From the NCBI GenBank assembly GCA_021787175.1, contig JAJYMF010000328.1:1-7254 (forward strand): a stretch of DNA of 7,254 nucleotides, given 5' to 3'. The notes under the pieces are model-generated. The model saw only the letters and a program-made list of their open reading frames with translations. It had not been told where the DNA came from and ran no database searches. This document shows, in pieces, positions 1-5,877 of the stretch. Position 1 is the stretch's first letter. Each line of letters starts with the position of its first letter. This DNA is from Pseudomonadota bacterium. GTDB lineage: Bacteria; Pseudomonadota; Gammaproteobacteria; Xanthomonadales; Rhodanobacteraceae. The position numbers and the translations under genes are program-made.

Positions 1-84
1 GGCGTATGCCTCGGGTGTGGCGGCGCCTGCGGCGACGGTCGTCGTGGCAAGCAGAGCGGCGAGTGCGAGGCGCTGGAGAGTCAT
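1..84 (-). CDS. Secreted protein, N-terminal signal peptide only (runs off left edge)
   Basis: Reading leftward from ATG at 84-82 there are 28 open codons to the window edge. They have the layout of a Sec signal peptide: a short polar start (MTLQR), a hydrophobic core LALAALLATTTVA, then small residues AAGAA and a mature-looking TPEAYA. Cleavage after AGA or GAA is plausible. The mature protein lies outside the window, so its function cannot be told. A weak GGA sits about 8 nt before the ATG. The gene diverges from the phosphodiesterase remnant at 246, and a weak Pho-box-like repeat faces it at 143-126, so it may belong to the same phosphate-starvation group. The clean signal-peptide architecture supports a real gene; identity is unknown. 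Confidence 0.6.
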   Translation of the reverse strand, partial: MTLQRLALAALLATTTVAAGAATPEAYA

Positions 85-125
85 GCGTCGATCCGGTATG
101 CGGTCAGGCGGGAAGTCCCTATGAC

Positions 126-143
126 ACCACAGCCGGATGTCAG
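126..143 (-). promoter_or_regulatory. Weak Pho-box-like repeat facing the left-edge secreted gene
   Basis: On the minus strand this reads CTGACAT, spacer CCGG, CTGTGGT, matching 11 of 14 positions of the CTGTMAY / CTGTMAY PhoB consensus with the required 11-bp period. It ends about 41 nt before the ATG at 84, a suitable distance for a PhoB-activated promoter. No clear -10 element follows. Alone it would be unconvincing; it is listed because stronger boxes precede the next three gene starts. Confidence 0.25.
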
Positions 144-166
144 GTTCGCGAGCACGCCCGCGAGCG

Positions 167-184
167 CTGTCATCGCGCTTTCAT
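167..184 (+). promoter_or_regulatory. Pho box upstream of the phosphodiesterase remnant
   Basis: The plus strand reads CTGTCAT, spacer CGCG, CTTTCAT. The first heptamer is a perfect match to the enterobacterial Pho-box repeat and the second differs only at its third base, giving 13 of 14 positions with the canonical 4-nt spacer. PhoB dimers bind such 11-bp tandem repeats and activate sigma-70 promoters with a poor -35. The box ends 61 nt before the ATG of the truncated phosphodiesterase at 246. The -10 region (around 195-200) is only a poor match to TATAAT. PhoB binding here is an inference from the motif. Confidence 0.5.
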
Positions 185-245
185 CGGCAAGGCTCATCAA
201 GCCGGTACGCAGCGGCCGCGGGGCCACGCGCACCCAGGGTGAATC

Positions 246-380
246 ATGCGAATCCTGTTCCTGCGCGCCGCCGCGCTGCTGGCGGTATGCCTGTCCTTCA
301 GCGCCGCGGCGCGCCAGCCGGTGGTGCTGGTCTCGATCGACGGCCTGCGGCAGGCCGAGGTGCCGGCACCGGCGCTGTGA
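246..380 (+). pseudogene. Truncated NPP-type phosphodiesterase (alkaline phosphatase superfamily), N-terminal remnant
   Basis: This 44-codon ORF begins at ATG 246 after a good ribosome-binding site (AGGGTG at 236-241, 4 nt away). Residues 1-22 form a signal peptide (MRILFLRAAALLAVCLSFSA, then AA). Residues 25-35 read PVVLVSIDGLR, the classic start of the mature domain in nucleotide pyrophosphatase/phosphodiesterases, where the Asp is a metal ligand. The frame then continues QAEVPAPAL and hits TGA at 378-380, whereas family members are normally about 400 residues long. No other frame up to 662 contains the expected next motifs (a TPN-type active-site segment or the His/Asp metal ligands), so a simple frameshift does not explain it. 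An internal deletion joining the 5' end to the last few codons of the gene is likely. An intact start, ribosome site and upstream Pho box suggest recent loss. An expressed short secreted peptide is possible but less likely. Confidence 0.6.
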
Positions 381-516
381 GCGATGACGGCACGGCGGCA
401 TGCGTCGGAAGAGGCGGGGTGCGGAGCACGGATGCCACTCAACCCGGGAACGGCGCCGATCGTGTCGCTGCGGTTGCGGGTGAAACCGCGCAAGCGGGCT
501 GTCGCGAGCCGTGGGG

Positions 517-589
517 CTGTGTCACGGCATACACGGGCTTCGAACCGGGGCGTAACGGCGAGCTCACGATTCCGTAACAAAACCTACAT
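517..589 (+). promoter_or_regulatory. Long 11-bp-phased Pho-box-like array upstream of the TonB receptor
   Basis: Seven heptamers start at 517, 528, 539, 550, 561, 572 and 583, exactly 11 bp apart: CTGTGTC, CATACAC, TTCGAAC, GCGTAAC, AGCTCAC, CCGTAAC, CCTACAT. Against the PhoB heptamer CTGTMAY they match 5, 4, 4, 5, 4, 6 and 4 positions. The last six all end in the triplet (A/C)A(C/T). The best 18-bp pairs are 561-578 and 572-589. The array ends 73 nt before the receptor ATG. The stretch 566-590 is unusually AT-rich for this DNA, as expected near a promoter. TACATC at 585-590 could serve as a weak -10 but overlaps the last repeat. Phasing is directly seen; cooperative PhoB binding is inferred from known multi-box promoters such as pstS and ugpB. 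The remaining sequence at 381-516 shows no gene or site I can support. Confidence 0.45.
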
Positions 590-650
590 CGCCATGACGC
601 CGTGCTGCCGCAGGCACAGCCCACGATGGCCATTCGTTCAACCAACCTTG

Positions 651-656
651 AAGGGG
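651..656 (+). promoter_or_regulatory. Ribosome binding site fixing the TonB receptor start
   Basis: AAGGGG lies 6 nt before ATG 663. It selects this ATG over the upstream in-frame ATGs at 384 and 594, whose translations look non-coding, and makes the adjacent GTG at 660 less likely. The protein from 663 opens directly with a signal peptide. Confidence 0.75.
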
Positions 657-662
657 CTTGTG

Positions 663-3071
663 ATGCTGCGTCAGAAACGGATCACGGTGCTGATTGCACT
701 CGCGCTCGCGACACCCGTCGCGCTGGCGCACACCGCCAACAATGCGGCTGCTGATACCGCCGCATCGAGCGTGAAACCGTTGTCATCTGCGGCGACCACG
801 GCCAAGAAAGCGGACGCCGCTGCGAGCGTGGACAAAGCCGCCAGCCTCAAGACCAAGACGCTGGAAGCCGTGGTGGTTTCCGGGCACTCGGTGGCGTTTA
901 CCAACAACGAATTGCCGCCGGTGCTGCTGAAGTTCTCGGCACCACTGACCAGTGTGGTCGATGCGGCCAACCTGTTGCCGGGCGTCAACGTCACCCCGGG
1001 CGGGGTGTTCGACAGCGACGACTGGTCGATGGGTATCACCATGCGCGGCTTCACCCAGGACCAGCTCGGTTTCACCGTCGATGGGCTGCCCAACGGCGCC
1101 ACCAGTTACGGCGGCGGCGCCAAGCCCAACCGCTTTCTTGATCCCGAAAACCTGCGCACGGTGATCGTCTCGCAGGGTACCTCGGACATCTCCTCGCCCT
1201 CCACGCAGGCGCTGGGCGGCACGCTCAACTACGAGTCGATCGACCCGTCGACGACGCGCAATGTGCGTGTCGACTACTCCACCGGCTCCTGGCAGGCACA
1301 GCGCGAGTTCGTGCGCTACGACACCGGCGCGCTGTTCCATGACAGCACCTACGCCTACCTGAGCTTTTCCAACACCTACAACAAGCGCTGGATGGGCGAC
1401 GGCACCAACGGTCACAGCAGCCGCGTGCATGTCGATGGCAAGCTGATCAGCTACCTCAGCGACGCGCTGACCATGACCGCGCGGCTCTCGTGGGACGATG
1501 CCTACGAGAACAACTACAACAGCGTCACCCTGGCGCAGTTCAAGCAGGACCCCAGCTGGGACCGCCTGACCTGGAACTGGACCGGCCAGCCCTACATCGA
1601 TCAGAACTTCGTCGAGCCCTGGAACACGGTGCGCAAGAACGCGCTCGCCGGCGTGCGTTTCGACTATGCGCTGGACGACAACAGCGGCCTCGAGTTCTAC
1701 CCCTACTACCAGTTCATGGAAGGCTCGGGGGGCTGGCTGCCGCCGTATCAGCTCTATGCGGTCAACGGCAGTGGCCAGATCACCGGCAACCATCCGGCGC
1801 CGGGCGCGCCGTTCGGTTATGACTTCTTCCAGGCACCGAATGGCCAACCGATTGCCGTGCCCGCCGGTTGTGGCAACCCGTATGACGCCAGCTGCTATCC
1901 AGCCGGGTCGATCCCGGCCAGCAGCTTCCGCCAGAGCCTGTACAAGAATCACCGCTACGGTTTCATCGCCAAGGGCCACTGGCAGCTCGGCATCAACCAG
2001 CTGCAAGCCGGCATCTGGTTCGAGAATCTGGACCGCTTCAACGGTCGTGTGTGGTACGCGGTGATCGATCCGCGCTACTACTGGAATTACACACGTCCGC
2101 CTTACTACATGCAGTTCTACCAGCAGTTGACCACCGATACGCGCAAGCTCTACGCCCAGGATCAGGTGACTTTCGGGCCGCTGGAACTGACCGCCGGCGT
2201 CAGCAAGTATCTGGTCAGTCTCAACGGCAACAACCTGATCACCAATGGCAGCCAGTTCGCTTCGCTCAACAGCGACTCGAACGTACTGCCCTCGGTCGGC
2301 GCGGTGTATCACCTGGATCAGCGCTCGCAGCTTTACGCCAGCGTCACCAAGAACTTCGCCGCGGTGCCTGATGGCGTGTTGCAGGCTGCCGCGGCCGGCA
2401 GCGACATCAGTCATGTGCTGCCGGAAACCTCGATCAACGTCGATGCGGGCTATCGCTACAGCTCCGATCGCATGCAGTTCGGGCTCTCCGCCTATCACGT
2501 GCGCTTCGCCAACCAGATCACCTTCGTCACCCCCGCGAGCAACGGCATCACCCAGATCAACTACACCATCGGCACCGCCGGCACCTACGTGAACGTCGGC
2601 GGCGTCGAGTCCAAGGGCGTCGAGGCGATCGCCAACTGGAGCGCGACGCCGGAACTCGATCTGTACGCCTCGGCCACGTACAACGATTCGACCTATGTCG
2701 GCAACATCAACGGTATCAAGGCCGGCAACAAGGTGGCCGGACAGCCGGGTCGCATGCTGGCGTTGGCGGCCAATTACCACACCCCCGGCGGGTTCCGGGC
2801 GGGCATCGCGGCCAAGTACGTGGGCGATCGCTACGGCACCATCGACAACACCGAGAAGCTGCCGGCCTACGCGACGGTGGATGCCTACGCCGGCTACCAC
2901 GTCGGGTTCGGCGGCAGCGAGCGCATGGTCAAGTCGGTAGATCTGATGCTCAACGTCACCAACCTGCTCGACCGTCGCTATCTGGGCACGGTCGATTCGG
3001 CCGGCACCCCGGGGTACTACTTCATTGCCCCGGCGCGCACGGCCATCTTCACCGTGACCGCCAACTTCTGA
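663..3071 (+). CDS. TonB-dependent outer-membrane receptor, probably phosphate-starvation regulated
   Basis: An 802-aa outer-membrane receptor using TonB/ExbBD energy to import a substrate into the periplasm. Residues 1-22 are a Sec signal peptide (MLRQKR, hydrophobic core, cut after ALA). Residues 23-66 are an Ala/Ser/Lys-rich linker. LEAVVVSG at 67-74 is a plausible TonB box. The plug follows to about residue 215, with SMGITMRGF and QLGFTVDGLPNG (the usual I-x-I-R-G-F and VDG-P motifs) and a plug-ending GGTLNYES. The remainder is an aromatic-rich beta-barrel ending NVTNLLDRRY and finally RTAIFTVTANF, with the C-terminal Phe typical of BAM substrates. Cys403 and Cys411 lie in a Gly/Pro-rich segment that is probably a surface loop and could form a disulfide. 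The gene sits behind a phased Pho-box-like array, ends at a hairpin, and precedes a phospholipase C with its own Pho-like box. A phosphorus-containing ligand is therefore inferred; substrate class cannot be read from sequence. Confidence 0.95.
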   Translation: MLRQKRITVLIALALATPVALAHTANNAAADTAASSVKPLSSAATTAKKADAAASVDKAASLKTKTLEAVVVSGHSVAFTNNELPPVLLKFSAPLTSVVDAANLLPGVNVTPGGVFDSDDWSMGITMRGFTQDQLGFTVDGLPNGATSYGGGAKPNRFLDPENLRTVIVSQGTSDISSPSTQALGGTLNYESIDPSTTRNVRVDYSTGSWQAQREFVRYDTGALFHDSTYAYLSFSNTYNKRWMGDGTNGHSSRVHVDGKLISYLSDALTMTARLSWDDAYENNYNSVTLAQFKQDPSWDRLTWNWTGQPYIDQNFVEPWNTVRKNALAGVRFDYALDDNSGLEFYPYYQFMEGSGGWLPPYQLYAVNGSGQITGNHPAPGAPFGYDFFQAPNGQPIAVPAGCGNPYDASCYPAGSIPASSFRQSLYKNHRYGFIAKGHWQLGINQLQAGIWFENLDRFNGRVWYAVIDPRYYWNYTRPPYYMQFYQQLTTDTRKLYAQDQVTFGPLELTAGVSKYLVSLNGNNLITNGSQFASLNSDSNVLPSVGAVYHLDQRSQLYASVTKNFAAVPDGVLQAAAAGSDISHVLPETSINVDAGYRYSSDRMQFGLSAYHVRFANQITFVTPASNGITQINYTIGTAGTYVNVGGVESKGVEAIANWSATPELDLYASATYNDSTYVGNINGIKAGNKVAGQPGRMLALAANYHTPGGFRAGIAAKYVGDRYGTIDNTEKLPAYATVDAYAGYHVGFGGSERMVKSVDLMLNVTNLLDRRYLGTVDSAGTPGYYFIAPARTAIFTVTANF

Positions 3072-3088
3072 GGTGTGCGCGCATCGAG

Positions 3089-3115
3089 GGAAGGTCTGAC
3101 TTGTTCAGACCTTCC
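3089..3115 (+). terminator. Perfect 11-bp hairpin just after the TonB receptor gene
   Basis: GGAAGGTCTGA (3089-3099) pairs perfectly with TCAGACCTTCC (3105-3115) around the 5-nt loop CTTGT, starting 17 nt after the receptor stop codon. Position and strength suit a transcription terminator or an mRNA 3'-end stabiliser. No T-tract follows, so intrinsic termination is not certain. It suggests that the receptor and the phospholipase C are separate transcription units, which fits the separate Pho-like box before the latter. Confidence 0.5.
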
Positions 3116-3135
3116 GCAAGCCATGGATGGCTTGC
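3116..3135. repeat. Second perfect palindrome, adjoining the first hairpin
   Basis: GCAAGCCAT (3116-3124) and ATGGCTTGC (3127-3135) are perfect inverted repeats separated by GG, forming a compact stem with a realistic 4-nt loop (TGGA). It starts on the base after the previous hairpin, so the two make a double stem-loop after the receptor gene. It may help 3'-end formation or be part of the repeat element that continues to about 3194. Confidence 0.45.
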
Positions 3136-3141
3136 CTCGCA

Positions 3142-3194
3142 GTCGAGTCCGGACCCCGGATCAGGTCCGGGGCAGGCTCTGCGCCGGACTCGAC
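3142..3194. repeat. REP-like nested palindrome
   Basis: The outer arms GTCGAGTCCGG (3142-3152) and CCGGACTCGAC (3184-3194) are perfect 11-bp inverted repeats. Inside lies a second perfect stem, CCCCGGA (3154-3160) with TCCGGGG (3166-3172) and loop TCAGG. A further partial copy of the left arm, GGCGAGTCC, occurs at 3202-3210, and GGCTTGT/ACAAGCC arms occur at 3217-3223 and 3241-3247. The core resembles the CCCCGGATCA-type repetitive extragenic palindromes that are very common in GC-rich proteobacterial genomes. Whether this is a genomic repeat family needs the rest of the genome. Confidence 0.5.
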
Positions 3195-3288
3195 GCCCTC
3201 TGGCGAGTCCAGGCTGGGCTTGTTCACAGGTTTCCCGGGCACAAGCCGTCATGCTCCGGTGCGGCGGCCCGCAACGTGCCGGCGGTCG

Positions 3289-3306
3289 CTGTCACGCGGC
3301 GATCAT
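3289..3306 (+). promoter_or_regulatory. Pho box upstream of phospholipase C
   Basis: CTGTCAC, spacer GCGG, CGATCAT: the first heptamer fits the PhoB consensus CTGTMAY at all 7 positions and the second at 5, giving 12 of 14 with the canonical 11-bp period. It ends 42 nt before the phospholipase ATG at 3349. A separate half-site CCGTCAT lies at 3246-3252. The -10 is not convincing (CAGGCT at 3317-3322). Phosphate-starvation control matches the known behaviour of secreted phospholipase C genes in Pseudomonas. Confidence 0.5.
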
Positions 3307-3348
3307 GGCTGCGCCCCAGGCTGCACCGGACTGATTTCGGAGTTGCAC

Positions 3349-5439
3349 ATGGTTGATCGCAGCCGACGTGATTTTCTGCGGCAGTCGGCGCTGACCGCCG
3401 CCATGCTGGCCTCGGGACAGTTGTTGCCGCCGGTGATCCGGCGCGCACTTGCGGTGGAGCCGGCGCGCGTGACGGGCACGCTCAGGGATGTCGAGCACAT
3501 TGTGATCTTCATGCAGGAGAACCGCTCGTTCGATCATTACTTCGGCACGCTGCGCGGCGTGCGCGGTTTTGGTGATCCGCGACCGCTGCAGCTGCCCGGC
3601 GGGCGTCCGGTGTGGTACCAGCCGGTTCGTCCCGGCGCGCAGGAATACATGCTGCCGTTTCATCTCGACAGCCGCCACACCAGCGCACAGACCATGCGCG
3701 ATCTCAACCACGACTGGAAGGGTTCGCAGACGCTGTGGCAGAACTACGACGTCTGGGTGGCACAGAAAACCCCGGCCACGATGGGCTACTTCCGGCGCGA
3801 TGACCTGCCTTTTCACTACGCGCTGGCCGATGCTTTCACGGTATGCGATGGCTACCACGCATCGCTGTTCGGCCCGACCAGTCCCAACCGCATGTATCTG
3901 TACACCGGCAGCAGCGGGCTCGGCGTCGGCGATGACGGCAGGCAGGCCGTCGCCAACATCGACGACGACAACTGGACCGCGGACATGGCGCGCGACCGCG
4001 CCGGCTTCCACGGCTACAGCTGGACCACCTACGCGCAACGGCTGCAGCAGGCCGGGATCGACTGGAAGGTCTATCAGGAGTACGACAACTTCGGCGACAA
4101 CACCATTCAGTACTTCGCCGCGTTTCGCAATCTGGCGCAGGACTCGCCACTGTACCGGCGCGGCCGTGCCTGGGCGGCGGGCTCCACGGCGGCCAATGCC
4201 GAAACCTCCCGCGGCGAGCATCTGGTTGCGGAGTTCGCGCGCGACGTGAACAGCGGGCGCCTGCCGCAAGTGTCGTGGATCGTCGCGCCCTACATCATGA
4301 GCGAGCATCCGCGTGCTACACCGGCCTACGGCGCTTCGCTGATCGCGCGTCTGCTGGGAGTGCTGGCGGCGCAACCCGAGGTCTGGGCGAAGACGGTGTT
4401 CCTGCTGAACTACGACGAGAACGACGGCTTTTTCGATCACGTTCCACCTCCGGTGCCGGCGCTTGCTGCCGAACAGGGCCGCAGCACGGTCGATACGCGC
4501 GGCGAGGATTACCAGGGTGTGCCCGTGGGCCTGGGGCCGCGCGTGCCGATGCTGGTGATCTCGCCGTGGAGTCGCGGCGGGCGGGTCAACTCGCAGGTGT
4601 TCGATCACACCTCGGTGTTGCGTCTGCTCGAAGCGCGCTTCGGCGTGCACGAGCCCAACATCAGCGCCTGGCGCCGCGCCGTCGCGGGCGATCTGACCTC
4701 GTGCCTCGATTTCAACGGCAGCGCGCGCGACTGGCCGAGCTTTCCGGGTACCGCGCCGGAGGTGGACCTGGCCGATGCCAACAAGGGTCTGGCCGAGCCG
4801 CAGCCGTCGGCCGTGCAGACGCTGCCGGTACAGGAACAGGGTCGGCGCCCGGCCTGTGCCTTGCCCTACGACTTCGACGTGGAGGCCGAGGTGCATCGCG
4901 AGCGCGGGCTGCACCTTGCGTTTCGCAATCGCGGGGTCATCGGCGTTTCGCTCAACGCCTATGCCACAGACGGCGGCATCGATCCGCGCTACTACACGCT
5001 CGGCGCGGGGGATCGGCTCGAGGATCTGTGGCCGCTCGGCGCCGCATCGGGGGGTCGCTACGATCTTGCCATCCACGGCCCCAATGGCTACTTGCGCAGT
5101 TACGCGGGCAGTGCGGGTGCGGCGGCCGCGGTGCGGCTGGAAGTTGCCGCAAGCTACGACGCCGCTGCACAACGCCTGCTGCTGCACCTGCGCAACATGG
5201 GGAACACGCACTGTCGGTGCCGCATGGCCAACCGCTATGCGCCGGCACAAACGCGCGAGTCCAGTGTGGCGCCATTCGCCACCCTGGTCAGCGCCTGGGA
5301 TCTGGCCGCTCAGGATCACTGGTACGAATTCGCGATCACCTGCCCGGCCGACCCCCACTACCTGCGGCGCCTGGCGGGTCACGTGGAGACGGGGCAGCCC
5401 AGCCGCAGCGATCCGGCCATCGCCTGCGCCATTGTCTGA
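3349..5439 (+). CDS. Tat-exported phosphocholine-type phospholipase C
   Basis: A 696-aa phosphoesterase of the PlcH/PlcN/AcpA family, expected to hydrolyse phosphatidylcholine or related phospholipids outside the cytoplasm, giving diacylglycerol and a phosphorylated headgroup. The start is ATG 3349 behind GGAG at 3339-3342. Residues 5-10 (SRRDFL) are a twin-arginine signal, with likely cleavage after ALA at 33-35, so the enzyme is exported folded. The phosphoesterase domain begins near residue 47. QENRSFDHYFG (56-66) supplies metal-binding residues, GPTSPNR (175-181) carries Thr177, equivalent to the proposed PlcH nucleophile Thr178, and DENDGFFDHV (356-365) supplies the second metal cluster. 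Two C-terminal DUF756-type beta domains follow at about 504-590 and 595-685. Length equals that of PlcN (about 690), and no key residue is missing. A Pho-like box lies 42 nt upstream; the TonB receptor lies 277 bp upstream. Phosphocholine specificity over other headgroups is inferred from family. Confidence 0.93.
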   Translation: MVDRSRRDFLRQSALTAAMLASGQLLPPVIRRALAVEPARVTGTLRDVEHIVIFMQENRSFDHYFGTLRGVRGFGDPRPLQLPGGRPVWYQPVRPGAQEYMLPFHLDSRHTSAQTMRDLNHDWKGSQTLWQNYDVWVAQKTPATMGYFRRDDLPFHYALADAFTVCDGYHASLFGPTSPNRMYLYTGSSGLGVGDDGRQAVANIDDDNWTADMARDRAGFHGYSWTTYAQRLQQAGIDWKVYQEYDNFGDNTIQYFAAFRNLAQDSPLYRRGRAWAAGSTAANAETSRGEHLVAEFARDVNSGRLPQVSWIVAPYIMSEHPRATPAYGASLIARLLGVLAAQPEVWAKTVFLLNYDENDGFFDHVPPPVPALAAEQGRSTVDTRGEDYQGVPVGLGPRVPMLVISPWSRGGRVNSQVFDHTSVLRLLEARFGVHEPNISAWRRAVAGDLTSCLDFNGSARDWPSFPGTAPEVDLADANKGLAEPQPSAVQTLPVQEQGRRPACALPYDFDVEAEVHRERGLHLAFRNRGVIGVSLNAYATDGGIDPRYYTLGAGDRLEDLWPLGAASGGRYDLAIHGPNGYLRSYAGSAGAAAAVRLEVAASYDAAAQRLLLHLRNMGNTHCRCRMANRYAPAQTRESSVAPFATLVSAWDLAAQDHWYEFAITCPADPHYLRRLAGHVETGQPSRSDPAIACAIV

Positions 5440-5510
5440 GCGGTGTCACCGCGGTCGCGAATCGCGGACATCCTCGACCAAGAGAGACCGCCCATCTGCC
5501 ACGGCTGTGC

Positions 5511-5560
5511 GGCCCGCAACGCCCAGCGCTCGTGATCGCACCGGCGCCCGCAGATATCGA
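5511..5560 (-). pseudogene. 50-bp degenerate copy of the 3' end of the GNAT acetyltransferase gene
   Basis: Bases 5511-5560 align without gaps to 5884-5933, the last coding bases of the acetyltransferase gene 373 bp away, with 44 of 50 identical. In the same minus-strand frame the gene encodes KIGGRWRDHERWALRA and the copy encodes DICGRRCDHERWALRA, so the similarity respects codons. The stop codon and everything upstream of the copied codons are absent. It reads as the leftover of a tandem duplication or of a second acetyltransferase gene that once lay here in the same orientation. Nothing suggests expression. Confidence 0.6.
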
Positions 5561-5606
5561 TGTGCCGGAGCGATCAGGCTCATGGAAGGGAATCGGCCCG
5601 TTTTCG

Positions 5607-5801
5607 ATGCCGCGGCGCGCACTGCGTGCCGGTCAGGATCGCATCGAGGCCCGGCTTCGGGAACTCGCCGTGCCCGTGGGCAGCCTCGAAACGGAGACTG
5701 CGCACTCGCACGGCATCGTGGCTGAGCAATCCGTTCGCCTGGGCCGGCTGAACAGCCGCATCGAGCGCATCGAGAATCGGCTCGAGATTCTGCCGGCCTG
5801 A
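5607..5801 (+). CDS. Possible SlyX-like small coiled-coil protein
   Basis: A 64-aa ORF. From residue 11 it aligns without gaps to the SlyX pattern: RIEARLREL near the start, LETE in the middle, VAEQSVRLGRL, then RIERIENRLEIL at the end, matching the EARLxEL...LExxI...L...L...L/EKL heptad pattern of E. coli SlyX. SlyX proteins are cytoplasmic, about 70 aa, and of unclear function. Weak points: there is no ribosome site at normal distance (GGAAGGG at 5584-5590 is 16 nt away), the typical PPPHY tail is absent, and proline and glycine (AVPVGS, residues 20-25) break the helix. An in-frame GTG at 5562 is another possible start. It could be a decayed slyX or a chance ORF. It lies 167 nt after the phospholipase and converges on the acetyltransferase gene. 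The remaining bases at 5440-5510 and 5802-5877 hold only a small GCGGT/ACCGC hairpin (5440-5452). Confidence 0.4.
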   Translation: MPRRALRAGQDRIEARLRELAVPVGSLETETAHSHGIVAEQSVRLGRLNSRIERIENRLEILPA

Positions 5802-5877
5802 GCCGTCCGTCCGGACGAGCCATCCTGCGCCCGGCTGGATCTGCCACCAGGAAGACGAGTGTTGGCAACTGGCTCCG

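Noticed and set aside
384..662. N-terminal extension of the TonB receptor from ATG 384
   Set aside because: The 93 extra residues are Arg-rich with no homologous look and would bury the signal peptide. They also cover the Pho-like array, and a clear ribosome site sits before ATG 663.
783..2900. 705-codon antisense ORF across the TonB receptor gene
   Set aside because: Long stop-free antisense frames are expected opposite GC-rich genes with G/C third positions. The translation is a low-complexity Val/Arg/Ala/Gly mix with no domain.
3127..3348. N-terminal extension of the phospholipase from ATG 3127
   Set aside because: It would translate the REP-like palindromes and place the twin-arginine motif internally. 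ATG 3349 has GGAG at proper spacing.
3292..5382. 696-codon antisense ORF across the phospholipase gene
   Set aside because: Same GC-shadow effect. Its length equals the phospholipase's by coincidence, and it has no recognisable motif.
4275..5801. 508-codon plus-strand ORF overlapping the phospholipase C-terminus
   Set aside because: The part inside the phospholipase gene is an Arg/Ala/Gly-rich out-of-frame shadow. Only the end beyond 5607 has protein-like (SlyX-like) character and is listed separately.
5446..5868. 140-codon minus-strand ORF in the convergent region
   Set aside because: Arg/Ala/Pro-rich shadow, out of frame with the acetyltransferase relic, with no ribosome site or motif.
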